Shown one piece after another: positions 1 through 7,953 of a stretch of DNA of 15,100 nt. The first letter of the stretch is position 1, and each line of letters opens with the position of its first letter. The stretch spans positions 1-15,100 of the forward strand of contig WLKV01000003.1 in the NCBI GenBank assembly GCA_009701085.1. Direction: 5' to 3'. The position numbers and the translations under genes were made by a program. The notes under the pieces are model-generated. The model ran no database searches, was not told the DNA's origin, and was given only the letters and a program-made list of their open reading frames with translations. Source of the stretch: Actinomycetota bacterium. Its GTDB lineage: Bacteria > Actinomycetota > Actinomycetes > Nanopelagicales > Nanopelagicaceae.

Positions 1-1
1 G

Positions 2-640
2 GGCGAATGGATAGCGCGATCAAAGCCCACCGGAACATTTGGAAACTCCATTGTCTCCTCATCTGCCCTACGTAAAATCAGCGCTCATCACGGGATTGAT
101 TTCCAAGAAGTGCTTACCGGCTTTAAGTGGCTGGCAAAGATTGAAGATCTCGCCTTCGGATATGAAGAAGCGATCGGATATGCAGTTGATTCAGATACCG
201 TCAACGATAAAGATGGAATCTCTGCCGCGATTTTCTTGGCGCAAGTGGCGATGGATCTCAAGCGTGATGGCCTCACAATTAGCGACCTACTCAATCAAGT
301 GTGGGAACGTCACGGTTTCCACGGGACAGAACAGATATCAATCCGAGTTTCAGATATGTCTGCCATCACTCGACTTCTTGCGGGGCTTCGCGAGAATCCT
401 CCCCAAGAAATTGCAGGGCGCGTTGTTGAATCAATCGATGATTTAGCGGCACCGAAGGATGGATTGCCACCAACCGATGGTTTACGAATCTGGCTTGCTG
501 GCGGTATTCGCATCATCGTCCGCCCATCAGGCACAGAGGCGAAGATGAAGTGCTATATCGAAGTTATTACTAAGACGTCAGATGAATCACAGAAATTGCT
601 CGACGAGATTCGCCAGCCTCTGAAAGAATTACTTTCATGA
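2..640 (+). CDS. PGM2-like phosphosugar mutase (phosphopentomutase/phosphomannomutase family), C-terminal part
   Basis: Open reading frame already open at the left edge; 212 residues of the C-terminal part of an alpha-D-phosphohexomutase are visible. The family moves phosphate between C1 and C5/C6 of sugars in the cytoplasm. The sugar-binding loop GYEEAIGY starts at base 158 and is followed by a DKDGISAA stretch. The phosphate-binding loop RPSGTEAK of the last domain starts at base 521. The active-site phosphoserine and the metal site lie outside the window. The EEAIGY plus DKDG combination resembles the PGM2 branch, whose human member acts as a phosphopentomutase, rather than typical ManB. 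The stop overlaps the deoC start by 4 bases, so a role converting (deoxy)ribose-1-phosphate to the 5-phosphate for DeoC is likely. General phosphogluco- or phosphomannomutase activity cannot be excluded. No initiation codon is visible; a GTG at 110 is internal. Confidence 0.88.
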   Translation, partial: GEWIARSKPTGTFGNSIVSSSALRKISAHHGIDFQEVLTGFKWLAKIEDLAFGYEEAIGYAVDSDTVNDKDGISAAIFLAQVAMDLKRDGLTISDLLNQVWERHGFHGTEQISIRVSDMSAITRLLAGLRENPPQEIAGRVVESIDDLAAPKDGLPPTDGLRIWLAGGIRIIVRPSGTEAKMKCYIEVITKTSDESQKLLDEIRQPLKELLS

Positions 641-1584
641 GTTTCTACGGACTTGTTGATGGATCCGAGAAATCTCTTATTCATTTCCTTGATCAACTCT
701 CAGGTGTCGATCAAGTCGGCGCAGAAGCCCGAGCAGCCATGCTTGCAACGAGAAGCATTAAGACTTCGAGTAAAAAATGGGCTATTGAAACTGCCATCTC
801 GATGGTGGACCTCACGACGCTTGAGGGTGCAGATACTCCTGGCAAAGTCCGAGCGTTATGTTCTAAAGCAGTCAGACCTGATCCCACAGATCCCACCGTG
901 CCGAGCGTCGGCGCAGTCTGTGTCTATAACGATATGGTCGAAATCGCTCGCACACATTTAGATTCTATCGGCGGAAAACATGTTCCGGTGGCAGCGGTAT
1001 CGACTGCCTTCCCATCTGGGCGCGCATCAATGGAAGTAAAGATTCAAGATACGCAAGATGCAATCGATGCAGGAGCTGCAGAGATCGATATGGTGATTGA
1101 TCGCGGAGCATTCCTGGCGGGCAACTATGGTCTGGTTTTTGATGAAATCGTAAAGATCCGTGAAGTCTGCGGAGATAAGGCTCACCTGAAGGTTATCTTC
1201 GAGACAGGAGAGCTCGTTACTTACGACAACGTTCGCAAAGCTTCCTATCTTGCAATGCTTGCGGGCGCCGATTTCATCAAGACCTCGACTGGAAAGGTTG
1301 CCCCTGCAGCAACTCCTCCTGTTGTTCTTGTGATGCTGGAAGCGGTACGCGATTTCTACTCAATGACTCAACGCAGAATTGGAGTCAAGCCAGCGGGTGG
1401 CATCCGAACTACAAAAGATGCAATCAAACAACTTGTACTGGTCAATGAAACAGCTGGGCCCGAGTGGTTAACTCCAGACCTATTCCGTATCGGTGCCAGC
1501 GCTCTACTGAATGACCTACTGATGCAACGCATGAAAATGTCAGATGGCTACTACGCTAGCCCTAACTACGTCACGATCGATTAG
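637..1584 (+). CDS. deoC: Deoxyribose-phosphate aldolase, long form
   Basis: A 315-residue class I aldolase that cleaves 2-deoxy-D-ribose-5-phosphate into glyceraldehyde-3-phosphate and acetaldehyde in the cytoplasm. The Schiff-base lysine is K215 in FIKTSTGK. The second active-site lysine is K251 in KPAGGIR, and the conserved aspartate is D151 in EIDMVIDRG. The MVDLTTL strand (56-62) and KVIFETGEL (185-193) are also typical. It is longer than the roughly 250-residue E. coli enzyme because of an N-terminal helical extension of about 45 residues, as in the longer animal-type and actinobacterial enzymes. The ATG start lies in an ATGA overlap with the upstream mutase stop, so the two are probably translationally coupled. 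The downstream ALDH could dispose of the acetaldehyde. All key residues are present. Confidence 0.97.
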   Translation: MSFYGLVDGSEKSLIHFLDQLSGVDQVGAEARAAMLATRSIKTSSKKWAIETAISMVDLTTLEGADTPGKVRALCSKAVRPDPTDPTVPSVGAVCVYNDMVEIARTHLDSIGGKHVPVAAVSTAFPSGRASMEVKIQDTQDAIDAGAAEIDMVIDRGAFLAGNYGLVFDEIVKIREVCGDKAHLKVIFETGELVTYDNVRKASYLAMLAGADFIKTSTGKVAPAATPPVVLVMLEAVRDFYSMTQRRIGVKPAGGIRTTKDAIKQLVLVNETAGPEWLTPDLFRIGASALLNDLLMQRMKMSDGYYASPNYVTID

Positions 1585-1595
1585 AAGAGGCCAGA

Positions 1596-3044
1596 ATGAC
1601 TTTTGAATATGCCCCGGCTCCTGAATCTCGATCTATCGTCTCCATCAAGCCTAAGTACGGCCACTTCATCAATGGCTCCTTTGTCGCTGGAAAGAAGCAC
1701 TTCCCCACCATTAATCCAGCAACCGAAGAGATCTTGAGTCACATTGCTTTGGGTGGAATATCTGATGTCGATAAAGCTGTCATGGCTGCGCAGAAGGCAT
1801 ATACCAAGACTTGGTCCAAGCTATCCGGGAAAGAGCGAGGAAAGTATCTCTACCGCATTGCACGCATTCTTCAAGAACGTGCACGTGAGTTCGCAGTTCT
1901 CGAGACACTTGATAATGGAAAGCCAATCCGTGAAACGCGCGATATCGATATTCCACTCGTCGCAGCCCACTTCTTTTATCACGCAGGGTGGGCCGATAAA
2001 TTAGATTACGCAGGACTTGGCCACTCCCCTAAGGCTTACGGAGTTGCAGGTCAGATTATTCCGTGGAATTTCCCACTTCTCATGCTCGCTTGGAAAGTTG
2101 CGCCAGCGCTTGCAACAGGCAACACCGTAGTTCTTAAGCCAGCAGAAACAACTTCACTTACCGCTCTGCTCTTTGCCGAAGTCTGCCAACAAGCCGAATT
2201 ACCAGATGGTGTGGTCAATATTGTTACTGGTGATGGGTCTACAGGTTCAGCAATCGTGAACCATCCAGGAGTTCATAAGATTGCATTTACTGGCTCTACC
2301 GATGTCGGTAAGAAGATTGCCCGTGCCATTGCTTCAACAGATAAGAAGGCAACTCTCGAACTTGGCGGCAAAGGCGCAAATATCGTCTTTGATGATGCGC
2401 CTATCGATGAAACTGTAGAAGGAATAGTCAACGGAATATTCTTCAATCAAGGCCATGTCTGTTGCGCAGGCTCGCGCCTCATAGTTCAAGAGAGCGTTGC
2501 TGAAGAAATTATTGAGAAGCTCAAAGTCAGAATGGCCAAGATCCGCGTGGGCGATCCTCTCGATAAAAATACTGATTTAGGCGCAATCAACTCGAAAGAG
2601 CAGCTCGTGAAGATTAAGGAGCTCTCCGCAATTGGAGATGTGGAAGGTGCCGAGCGCTGGAGCCCGCAATGCAATCTCTCCGATAAGGGATTCTGGTTTG
2701 CTCCCACCATCTTCACCGGAGTAACCCAAGCGCACCGCATTGCGCAAGAAGAGATTTTTGGTCCAGTTCTTTCGGTCTTAACCTTTAGAACTCCGCAAGA
2801 AGCGATGGATAAGGCCAATAACACTCCCTTTGGATTATCTGCCGGAATCTGGAGCGAGAAAGGCTCACGTATTTTCTGGGCGAGCCAACACCTCAAGGCC
2901 GGAGTGATTTGGGCAAATACATTTAATAAATTTGATCCAGCATCGCCTTTCGGCGGATATAAAGAATCTGGCTGGGGACGCGAAGGCGGCAAACACGGAT
3001 TAGCTGCATATTTGAAGACTGGCAAAGAAACTGGGGCAAAGTAA
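1596..3044 (+). CDS. NAD(P)-dependent aldehyde dehydrogenase, catalytic subunit (ALDH16-like N-terminal half)
   Basis: A 482-residue full-length ALDH-superfamily enzyme that oxidises an aldehyde to the acid; acetaldehyde from DeoC is the likely substrate. The catalytic apparatus is complete: N158 in PWNFP, K181 in VVLKPAE (cofactor binding), E255 in LELGGKG, nucleophile C289 in NQGHVCCAGSR, and EEIFGPVLSV near residues 388-397. The oxyanion-site motif reads GHVCC where many ALDHs have GQxCx. A purine-rich site, AAGAGG at 1585-1590, lies 5 bases before the ATG, which supports this start. It follows deoC by 11 bases. Its stop codon directly abuts the start of a second, non-catalytic ALDH-like gene, so the two products may form one complex equivalent to a two-domain ALDH16. 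Substrate choice is inferred from context only. Confidence 0.93.
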   Translation: MTFEYAPAPESRSIVSIKPKYGHFINGSFVAGKKHFPTINPATEEILSHIALGGISDVDKAVMAAQKAYTKTWSKLSGKERGKYLYRIARILQERAREFAVLETLDNGKPIRETRDIDIPLVAAHFFYHAGWADKLDYAGLGHSPKAYGVAGQIIPWNFPLLMLAWKVAPALATGNTVVLKPAETTSLTALLFAEVCQQAELPDGVVNIVTGDGSTGSAIVNHPGVHKIAFTGSTDVGKKIARAIASTDKKATLELGGKGANIVFDDAPIDETVEGIVNGIFFNQGHVCCAGSRLIVQESVAEEIIEKLKVRMAKIRVGDPLDKNTDLGAINSKEQLVKIKELSAIGDVEGAERWSPQCNLSDKGFWFAPTIFTGVTQAHRIAQEEIFGPVLSVLTFRTPQEAMDKANNTPFGLSAGIWSEKGSRIFWASQHLKAGVIWANTFNKFDPASPFGGYKESGWGREGGKHGLAAYLKTGKETGAK

Positions 3045-3896
3045 ATGGCTACCAAAAAACCATCCCGTATAGATGTGAAAAAGACTTACAAGCTCTACAT
3101 CAATGGCGCTTTTCCTCGAAGCGAATCTGGTCGAGTCTTTGAAGTAACAGCTAAGAATGGAGATTTTGTGGCCAACCCTGCACTCGCATCACGCAAAGAT
3201 CTTCGTGATGCAGTTACTGCAGCGCGTGCAGCAGAATCTGGCTGGTCTAAAGCAACTGCCTACAACCGCGGACAGATTCTCTACAGGATTGCAGAGATGC
3301 TTGAGGGGCGATCCGAGCAATTCGAATCTGAGATCTCTCTCACTTCTCACACCACTCCTGCAAAGGCGAAGGTGATCGTCTCTGAAGCAATCGATCGATG
3401 GGTTTGGTATGCGGGCTGGAGTGACAAGCTTCAAGCTGTTAGCGGTGCCACTAATCCAGTCTCTGGCCCATTCTTTAACTTTTCTATCTCTGAACCTCAG
3501 GGAGTCGTTGCAATCGCTTCCTCGGATAGCTTCATCGAATTTATCGATGCGATTGCAGCAGCCGTAGTTTCAGGAAACACATCTGTCGTACTCGTTCCAG
3601 GAGGGCTGGCAGTTCCTGCTATGTCATTTGCTGAAGTTCTTGCCACAAGTGATCTTCCCGCTGGCGTTATTAACATTCTGACTGGTTCCTTAGATGAACT
3701 GGCGCCATGGGCGGCTTCTCACATGGATATTGATGGCTTTGATATCACTGGAATCCAAAAGAAGAAACATGGAGCTCTCAAAGAGGCAGGTGCTGAAAAC
3801 CTGAAAAGAATTCACTCCTTTGGATCAGGGAAAACCCCTACGCGCATTCTCGCCTTTATGGAATCCAAGACTGTCTGGCATTCAGTCGGGATTTAA
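3045..3896 (+). CDS. Short ALDH-like protein without catalytic domain (pseudo-ALDH, ALDH16 C-terminal-like)
   Basis: A 283-residue protein resembling the N-terminal and Rossmann part of aldehyde dehydrogenases. LYINGAF (17-23), the helix around RGQILYRIAEMLE, WYAGWSDKL, PQGVVAIASSDS (in the place of the usual PWNFP), SGNTSVVLVPG and LPAGVINILTG all align by eye with the preceding ALDH. The ELGGK glutamate, the catalytic cysteine region and the EEIFGPV block are absent, and a short tail ending in KTVWHSVG follows instead. It cannot be an active ALDH alone. The ATG directly follows the TAA of the upstream ALDH with no spacer, so translation is probably coupled. Two-domain ALDH16 proteins carry a second ALDH domain lacking the catalytic cysteine; this gene looks like that domain encoded separately. 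A decayed duplicate is the alternative, but the frame is intact and strongly coupled. Function unproven. Confidence 0.85.
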   Translation: MATKKPSRIDVKKTYKLYINGAFPRSESGRVFEVTAKNGDFVANPALASRKDLRDAVTAARAAESGWSKATAYNRGQILYRIAEMLEGRSEQFESEISLTSHTTPAKAKVIVSEAIDRWVWYAGWSDKLQAVSGATNPVSGPFFNFSISEPQGVVAIASSDSFIEFIDAIAAAVVSGNTSVVLVPGGLAVPAMSFAEVLATSDLPAGVINILTGSLDELAPWAASHMDIDGFDITGIQKKKHGALKEAGAENLKRIHSFGSGKTPTRILAFMESKTVWHSVGI

Positions 3897-3900
3897 GCCT

Positions 3901-4995
3901 TTATTCTTCTGAAATCTTTGCGAATGTTGGTTTGATAACGCTCTCAATAATTGCGAGGCGTTCTTCAAAGGGAATGAATGCGCTCTTGAGGGCATTGATG
4001 GTTACGCGCTGAAGATCCTGGAAAGTCCATTCACATTGATTGACCATCTCTGTCATCTCGCGAGTCATCGATGTCGCTGACATCAAACGGTTATCGGTAT
4101 TGATAGTGACGCGGAAACGAAGCTTTGCCAGACGCGCAAGAGGGTGATGTGCAAAAGAATCTGCCACACCTGTCTGAATATTTGATGATGGACACATCTC
4201 AAGTGGAACGCGGCGATCACGGACGTAGGAGGCAAGACGACCTAAACGAGGTGGTGTGTGATTGAAATCGATATCGTCGGTGATGCGCACTCCATGGCCG
4301 AGACGTTCTGCGCCGCACAGCTGAATCGCTTCCCAGATTGATGGTAATCCATATGCCTCACCAGCATGGATGGTGAAGTGTGCATTTTCGCGACGTAAAT
4401 ATTCAAAGGTATCGAGCTGATCACTCGGTGGGAATCCATCTTCAGGGCCTGCAATATCGAATCCAACAACGCCTTGATCGCGGTATTTCACTGCAAGTTC
4501 TGCTACTTCTTGCGAAAGTTCGTTCTGGCGCATTCCACAGAGAAGTGACATTACTCGGATTGTGTTTCCTTCAGCTTTTGCTTCGGCTTCGCCAGCGCGG
4601 AAACCTTCAAGAATTGCTTCGATCGCCTGTGAGAGCGATAAACCTTTTTCAGTGATGAGTTCGGGCGCCATACGCACTTCAGCATAGACAACACCATCGC
4701 GAGCTAAGTCGACTGCGCACTCGCGCGCTACGCGAACTACATCTTCTTTACGTTGCATTACCGCAACTGTGTGAGCAAAGGTCTCGAGGTAGAGAACCAA
4801 AGAACCTGAATCACATGAGCTACGGAACCATTCAGCGAGTTCTGCAGCATCGTAGGTTGGAAGTTCGTGGCCAATCTCTTGTGCAATATCGATAATTGTT
4901 TGAGGACGAAGTCCACCATCAAGGTGATCGTGCAGAAGTGCCTTGGGAAGGCGCTTTACTTGATCAGCTGTTGGCTTCTTTGTTAAATCGCTCAT
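3901..4995 (-). CDS. add: Adenosine deaminase
   Basis: A 364-residue amidohydrolase that hydrolyses adenosine and deoxyadenosine to (deoxy)inosine plus ammonia in the cytoplasm. The metal ligands are H22 and H24 in [10 protein letters not shown]210 in FTIHAGEA, and D301 in TINTDN. The general acid is E213 and the catalytic histidine is H234 in [16 protein letters not shown] (265-272) is also typical. The second residue of the usual TDD pair is Asn, a variant I associate with actinobacterial Add proteins such as the mycobacterial one. Its ATG overlaps the deoA stop by 4 bases (ATGA), so it is the last cistron of the nucleoside uptake operon. Its stop lies 4 bases from the stop of the converging ALDH-like gene, with no clear terminator hairpin between them. 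Confidence 0.97.
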   Translation of the reverse strand: MSDLTKKPTADQVKRLPKALLHDHLDGGLRPQTIIDIAQEIGHELPTYDAAELAEWFRSSCDSGSLVLYLETFAHTVAVMQRKEDVVRVARECAVDLARDGVVYAEVRMAPELITEKGLSLSQAIEAILEGFRAGEAEAKAEGNTIRVMSLLCGMRQNELSQEVAELAVKYRDQGVVGFDIAGPEDGFPPSDQLDTFEYLRRENAHFTIHAGEAYGLPSIWEAIQLCGAERLGHGVRITDDIDFNHTPPRLGRLASYVRDRRVPLEMCPSSNIQTGVADSFAHHPLARLAKLRFRVTINTDNRLMSATSMTREMTEMVNQCEWTFQDLQRVTINALKSAFIPFEERLAIIESVIKPTFAKISEE

Positions 4996-6281
4996 CCTTC
5001 AATTCTCTCTAACACTAGAGGCAGACGATTAACCGTTCCACCTTCAACTATTGTGACAGCGCCTTCAAGAATTTCGAGTGCGCGTTCAAATCGTGGAGCT
5101 TCATCGGTATGCAATGTCATCAGCGGTGAACCTGCAGTGATGTAATCACCAGGCTTTGCATGGAGTTCGATACCTGCTCCTGCTTGTACCTTCTCGCCCT
5201 GCTTAGAACGTCCTGCGCCTAACCGCCATGCGCTAACGCCGACCTTCATGGCATCCATGGTTGTAATCGTGCCGCTATTGGCCGCCTTTACAACATGCTG
5301 TTCACGAGCAACCGGAAGTGCAGCATCAGGATCTCCGCCTTGTGCGCTAATCATGCGGCGCCAGTGATCCATTGCGCTTCCATCTTTCAGCGCATCGGCA
5401 GGATCTTTTCCGACAATGCCCGCTGCATCAATCATTTCGCGTGCAAGGAGAATCGTTAATTCAACGACATCTGCGGGTCCGCCACCTGCAAGGACTTCTA
5501 CGGATTCGCGAACTTCAAGAGCGTTTCCGGCAGTAAGACCGAGCGGAACATCCATCGCAGTAACGAGGGCACGTGTCTTCACTCCTGCATCTTTACCAAG
5601 TTGCACCATCGTGCGAGCAAGTTCAGATGCCTTTGCAGGATCTGACATAAAGGCGCCAGAACCAGTCTTGACGTCGAGAACGAGTGCGGAAGTACCTTCA
5701 GCAATCTTCTTACTCATAATGGATGATGCAATGAGAGGTATGGCTTCAACGGTTGCTGTGACATCGCGAAGTGCATAGAGCTTCTTATCTGCTGGGGCGA
5801 GGCCGGCACCTGCTGCACAAATAACAGCGCCTGTATCTTGCAGAACTTTGAGCATCTCATCATTGGTCAGCGATGCGCGCCAACCCGGAATGGATTCGAG
5901 TTTGTCGAGAGTTCCACCGGTATGGCCAAGTCCGCGACCTGACAATTGAGGAACTGCTCCCCCGCATGCTGCAACAAGTGGAGCGAGAGGAAGAGTGATC
6001 TTGTCGCCGACGCCACCCGTTGAATGCTTATCTGCAGTTTTGCGATCGAGCTTCGACCAATCCATGCGTTCGCCACTATTGATCATGGCGTTGGTCCATC
6101 GAGAAATTTCGCGTGAGTTCATACCGTTGAGAAGAATTGCCATAAGAAGCGCTGACATCTGCTCGTCTGCAACAACTCCACGTGTGTAGGCATCGATGAT
6201 CCAATCGATTTGTGGATCTGTTAACTCATTACGATCGCGCTTCGCCGCAATAATTTCAACGGCTGCAAATGGTTCAATCAT
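4992..6281 (-). CDS. deoA: Thymidine phosphorylase / pyrimidine-nucleoside phosphorylase
   Basis: A 429-residue enzyme of the glycosyltransferase family that holds thymidine and pyrimidine-nucleoside phosphorylases. It splits thymidine, deoxyuridine and, in the broad-specificity type, uridine with phosphate into the base and (deoxy)ribose-1-phosphate. The phosphate-binding [10 protein letters not shown] lies at 85-94. The family signature [16 protein letters not shown] spans 114-129. The central phosphate-binding domain is followed by a C-terminal pyrimidine-nucleoside phosphorylase domain from about residue 340. Length is normal for the family. Start and stop overlap the neighbours cdd and add by 4 bases each. 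No good Shine-Dalgarno site precedes the ATG, so it probably relies on coupling from cdd. Thymidine versus uridine preference cannot be read from the sequence by eye. Confidence 0.96.
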   Translation of the reverse strand: MIEPFAAVEIIAAKRDRNELTDPQIDWIIDAYTRGVVADEQMSALLMAILLNGMNSREISRWTNAMINSGERMDWSKLDRKTADKHSTGGVGDKITLPLAPLVAACGGAVPQLSGRGLGHTGGTLDKLESIPGWRASLTNDEMLKVLQDTGAVICAAGAGLAPADKKLYALRDVTATVEAIPLIASSIMSKKIAEGTSALVLDVKTGSGAFMSDPAKASELARTMVQLGKDAGVKTRALVTAMDVPLGLTAGNALEVRESVEVLAGGGPADVVELTILLAREMIDAAGIVGKDPADALKDGSAMDHWRRMISAQGGDPDAALPVAREQHVVKAANSGTITTMDAMKVGVSAWRLGAGRSKQGEKVQAGAGIELHAKPGDYITAGSPLMTLHTDEAPRFERALEILEGAVTIVEGGTVNRLPLVLERIEG

Positions 6282-6676
6282 GAAAGGCGTTCGTTCATCT
6301 CTTCAGGGCCAAATGCCCATGGAAGTAGGTCGCCAAGAGTTTTGATGCCTTCATTGGTATCCATCTGAAGTTTCGATCCGCCATGCTCTTGGAGCAACTG
6401 GCGACAGCGCCCGCATGGCATCAATGGATTGCCTGCAATATCTACACATGCAAAAGCCACAAGGCGTCCGCCTCCGGTAGCTATGAGGTTGGATACCAAA
6501 CCACATTCAGCGCAGAGAGTGAGTCCGTAGCTAGCATTTTCAACATTGCACCCAGTGATGATGCGACCATCATCGACAAGAGCAGCCACGCCTACTGGAA
6601 ACTTTGAATACGGCGCATATGCCTTCTTCATTGCACCGAGCGCTTCAGCGCGCAGTAATTCCCAATTGATCTCCAT
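6278..6676 (-). CDS. cdd: Cytidine deaminase, homotetrameric type
   Basis: A 132-residue zinc enzyme converting cytidine and deoxycytidine to (deoxy)uridine, which feeds DeoA. The zinc and proton-shuttle motif is the small-enzyme form CAE (C55, E57). The other two zinc cysteines are C88 and C91 in PCGRCRQ. The substrate-binding block GCNVENASYG is at 42-51. Size and the Cys-Cys-Cys zinc site match the tetrameric class rather than the larger E. coli type. The ATG overlaps the preceding permease stop by one base (TAATG), and a GGAGG lies upstream at 6689-6693. The 3' end overlaps deoA by 4 bases. Confidence 0.97.
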   Translation of the reverse strand: MEINWELLRAEALGAMKKAYAPYSKFPVGVAALVDDGRIITGCNVENASYGLTLCAECGLVSNLIATGGGRLVAFACVDIAGNPLMPCGRCRQLLQEHGGSKLQMDTNEGIKTLGDLLPWAFGPEEMNERLS

Positions 6677-7953
6677 TAGTGCGAACCGCCTCCGCGTTTA
6701 TAGGCAACGCCATCGGCAGCCGGTGCCCGAACTTTTCCGACAAAGCCAGAGACAGCGATGATTGTTGCTACATATGGCGCCATCAACATAAATTCAGATG
6801 GAATTGGTGTTCCGGTAATTGTCAGAAGTCCTTGCAAGTTATCTGCAAAGCCAAAGATGAGAGCTGCGGCGACTGCGCCAAGAGGGCTCCAGCGACCGAA
6901 GATAAGTGCAGCAAGTGCGATAAAGCCCTTACCTGCAGTCATCTCCTTGCTAAAGGAACCCACTGCGCCGAGTGTGAAGAATGCTCCACCCAGTCCTGCA
7001 ACTGCGCCAGCAATGAGCACGTTGCGGAAGCGAATCTTGTTGACATCGATACCAACAGATTCTGCGGCAGTTGGGTGTTCGCCAACGGAACGAGTACGTA
7101 GCCCCCACTTAGATTTAAAGAGAGCGATATGAATGATAATCACGGCAACGTACATGAGGTAGACGATGATGCTCTGGCTAAAGAAGATCGGTCCTATAAC
7201 GGGAATCTTCGAGAGCAGCGGAATCTCAATAGGTGCAAAGGTTCCTCCTGAGTTCCATGTTGATTGGTATGGAATCAAGAGCTTCTTGTAGAGAAAGTTG
7301 GTGAGTCCGATAACTAGAACATTGAGGACGAATCCGAGTACTACTTGGTCAATTCCATATTTGATTGCAAATACTGCAAGGAGCCATGCGATGGCAGCTC
7401 CTGCAAAAGGGGCCACGAGAAGGCCCGCAATCTTGTTCTGGGTAAGTGATGCAATGACGCCGGACATAAATGCGCCTGCAAGAAGCTGTCCTTCAATAGC
7501 GATATTGATGACGCCTGAGCGTTCAGAAAGTACACCTGCCATTGCGCCGAAGATCAGTGGAACAGAGAGGAAGAGCGCTCCTTGAAGAAGCCCGGTAAAG
7601 GGAATGAACTTTCCAGCTGCTGCCCAGCAGAGGAATGACATGAGAAATGATGCGCCGAAGAGTGCGCTGGCGGCACGGATTGTCTTACGTGCGCGGAATT
7701 GCAGGGCAGCGATTGCCACTGCAAGTAGTGCAATGACGGAGAAGAGAAGTGCCCCGCTCTTTGAGTTAACGATGATCTCTTTTGCAAGGACCCACTCATT
7801 TCCAAGGACAAAGCTATATGTGACGGGTTGTCCGGTCTTAGGAAGTATTCCGAAGATGGCGAGTGCAAAGGCACCGAGTCCTGCCATGGTGATGATTCCG
7901 CGCTTGCGGCGACGTTCAGGCGCAGAGAGCGCGCGTACTTCAACGGTACTCAT
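6676..7953 (-). CDS. Nucleoside ABC transporter permease (NupQ/NupC-like)
   Basis: A membrane subunit of about 425 residues in the branched-chain/ribose-type permease family that pairs with BMP binding proteins. It has many hydrophobic segments, for example around 21-38, 66-84, 124-142, 156-172, 178-196, 203-222, 260-279, 311-330, 345-370 and 390-408. The conserved ERSGVINIAIEG loop is at 144-155, and the cytoplasmic coupling stretch RTRSVGEHPTAAESVGID is at 287-303. I place the start at the ATG overlapping the previous stop (TAATG at 7951-7955), matching the TAATG junction at its other end. An in-frame ATG at 7965 would add four residues but has an AAGGG directly against it, too close for a normal ribosome site. 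Together with the other permease it should form the channel. Confidence 0.93.
   Translation of the reverse strand: MSTVEVRALSAPERRRKRGIITMAGLGAFALAIFGILPKTGQPVTYSFVLGNEWVLAKEIIVNSKSGALLFSVIALLAVAIAALQFRARKTIRAASALFGASFLMSFLCWAAAGKFIPFTGLLQGALFLSVPLIFGAMAGVLSERSGVINIAIEGQLLAGAFMSGVIASLTQNKIAGLLVAPFAGAAIAWLLAVFAIKYGIDQVVLGFVLNVLVIGLTNFLYKKLLIPYQSTWNSGGTFAPIEIPLLSKIPVIGPIFFSQSIIVYLMYVAVIIIHIALFKSKWGLRTRSVGEHPTAAESVGIDVNKIRFRNVLIAGAVAGLGGAFFTLGAVGSFSKEMTAGKGFIALAALIFGRWSPLGAVAAALIFGFADNLQGLLTITGTPIPSEFMLMAPYVATIIAVSGFVGKVRAPAADGVAYKRGGGSH

Noticed and set aside
2486..3055. 189-residue minus-strand ORF opposite the aldehyde dehydrogenase
   Set aside because: Fully antisense to a gene with intact catalytic motifs; the composition looks like a shadow frame.
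3901..4995. Apparent loss of the second Asp of the TDD motif in adenosine deaminase (TDN here)
   Set aside because: The metal-binding Asp is intact, and the Asn variant is one I recognise from actinobacterial Add proteins, so it is not evidence of inactivation.
6679..7101. Cysteine-rich 140-residue plus-strand ORF opposite the permease gene
   Set aside because: It lies wholly antisense to a well-supported permease; its cysteines come from TGC read opposite the permease's GCA alanine codons. There is no independent ribosome site or homology.
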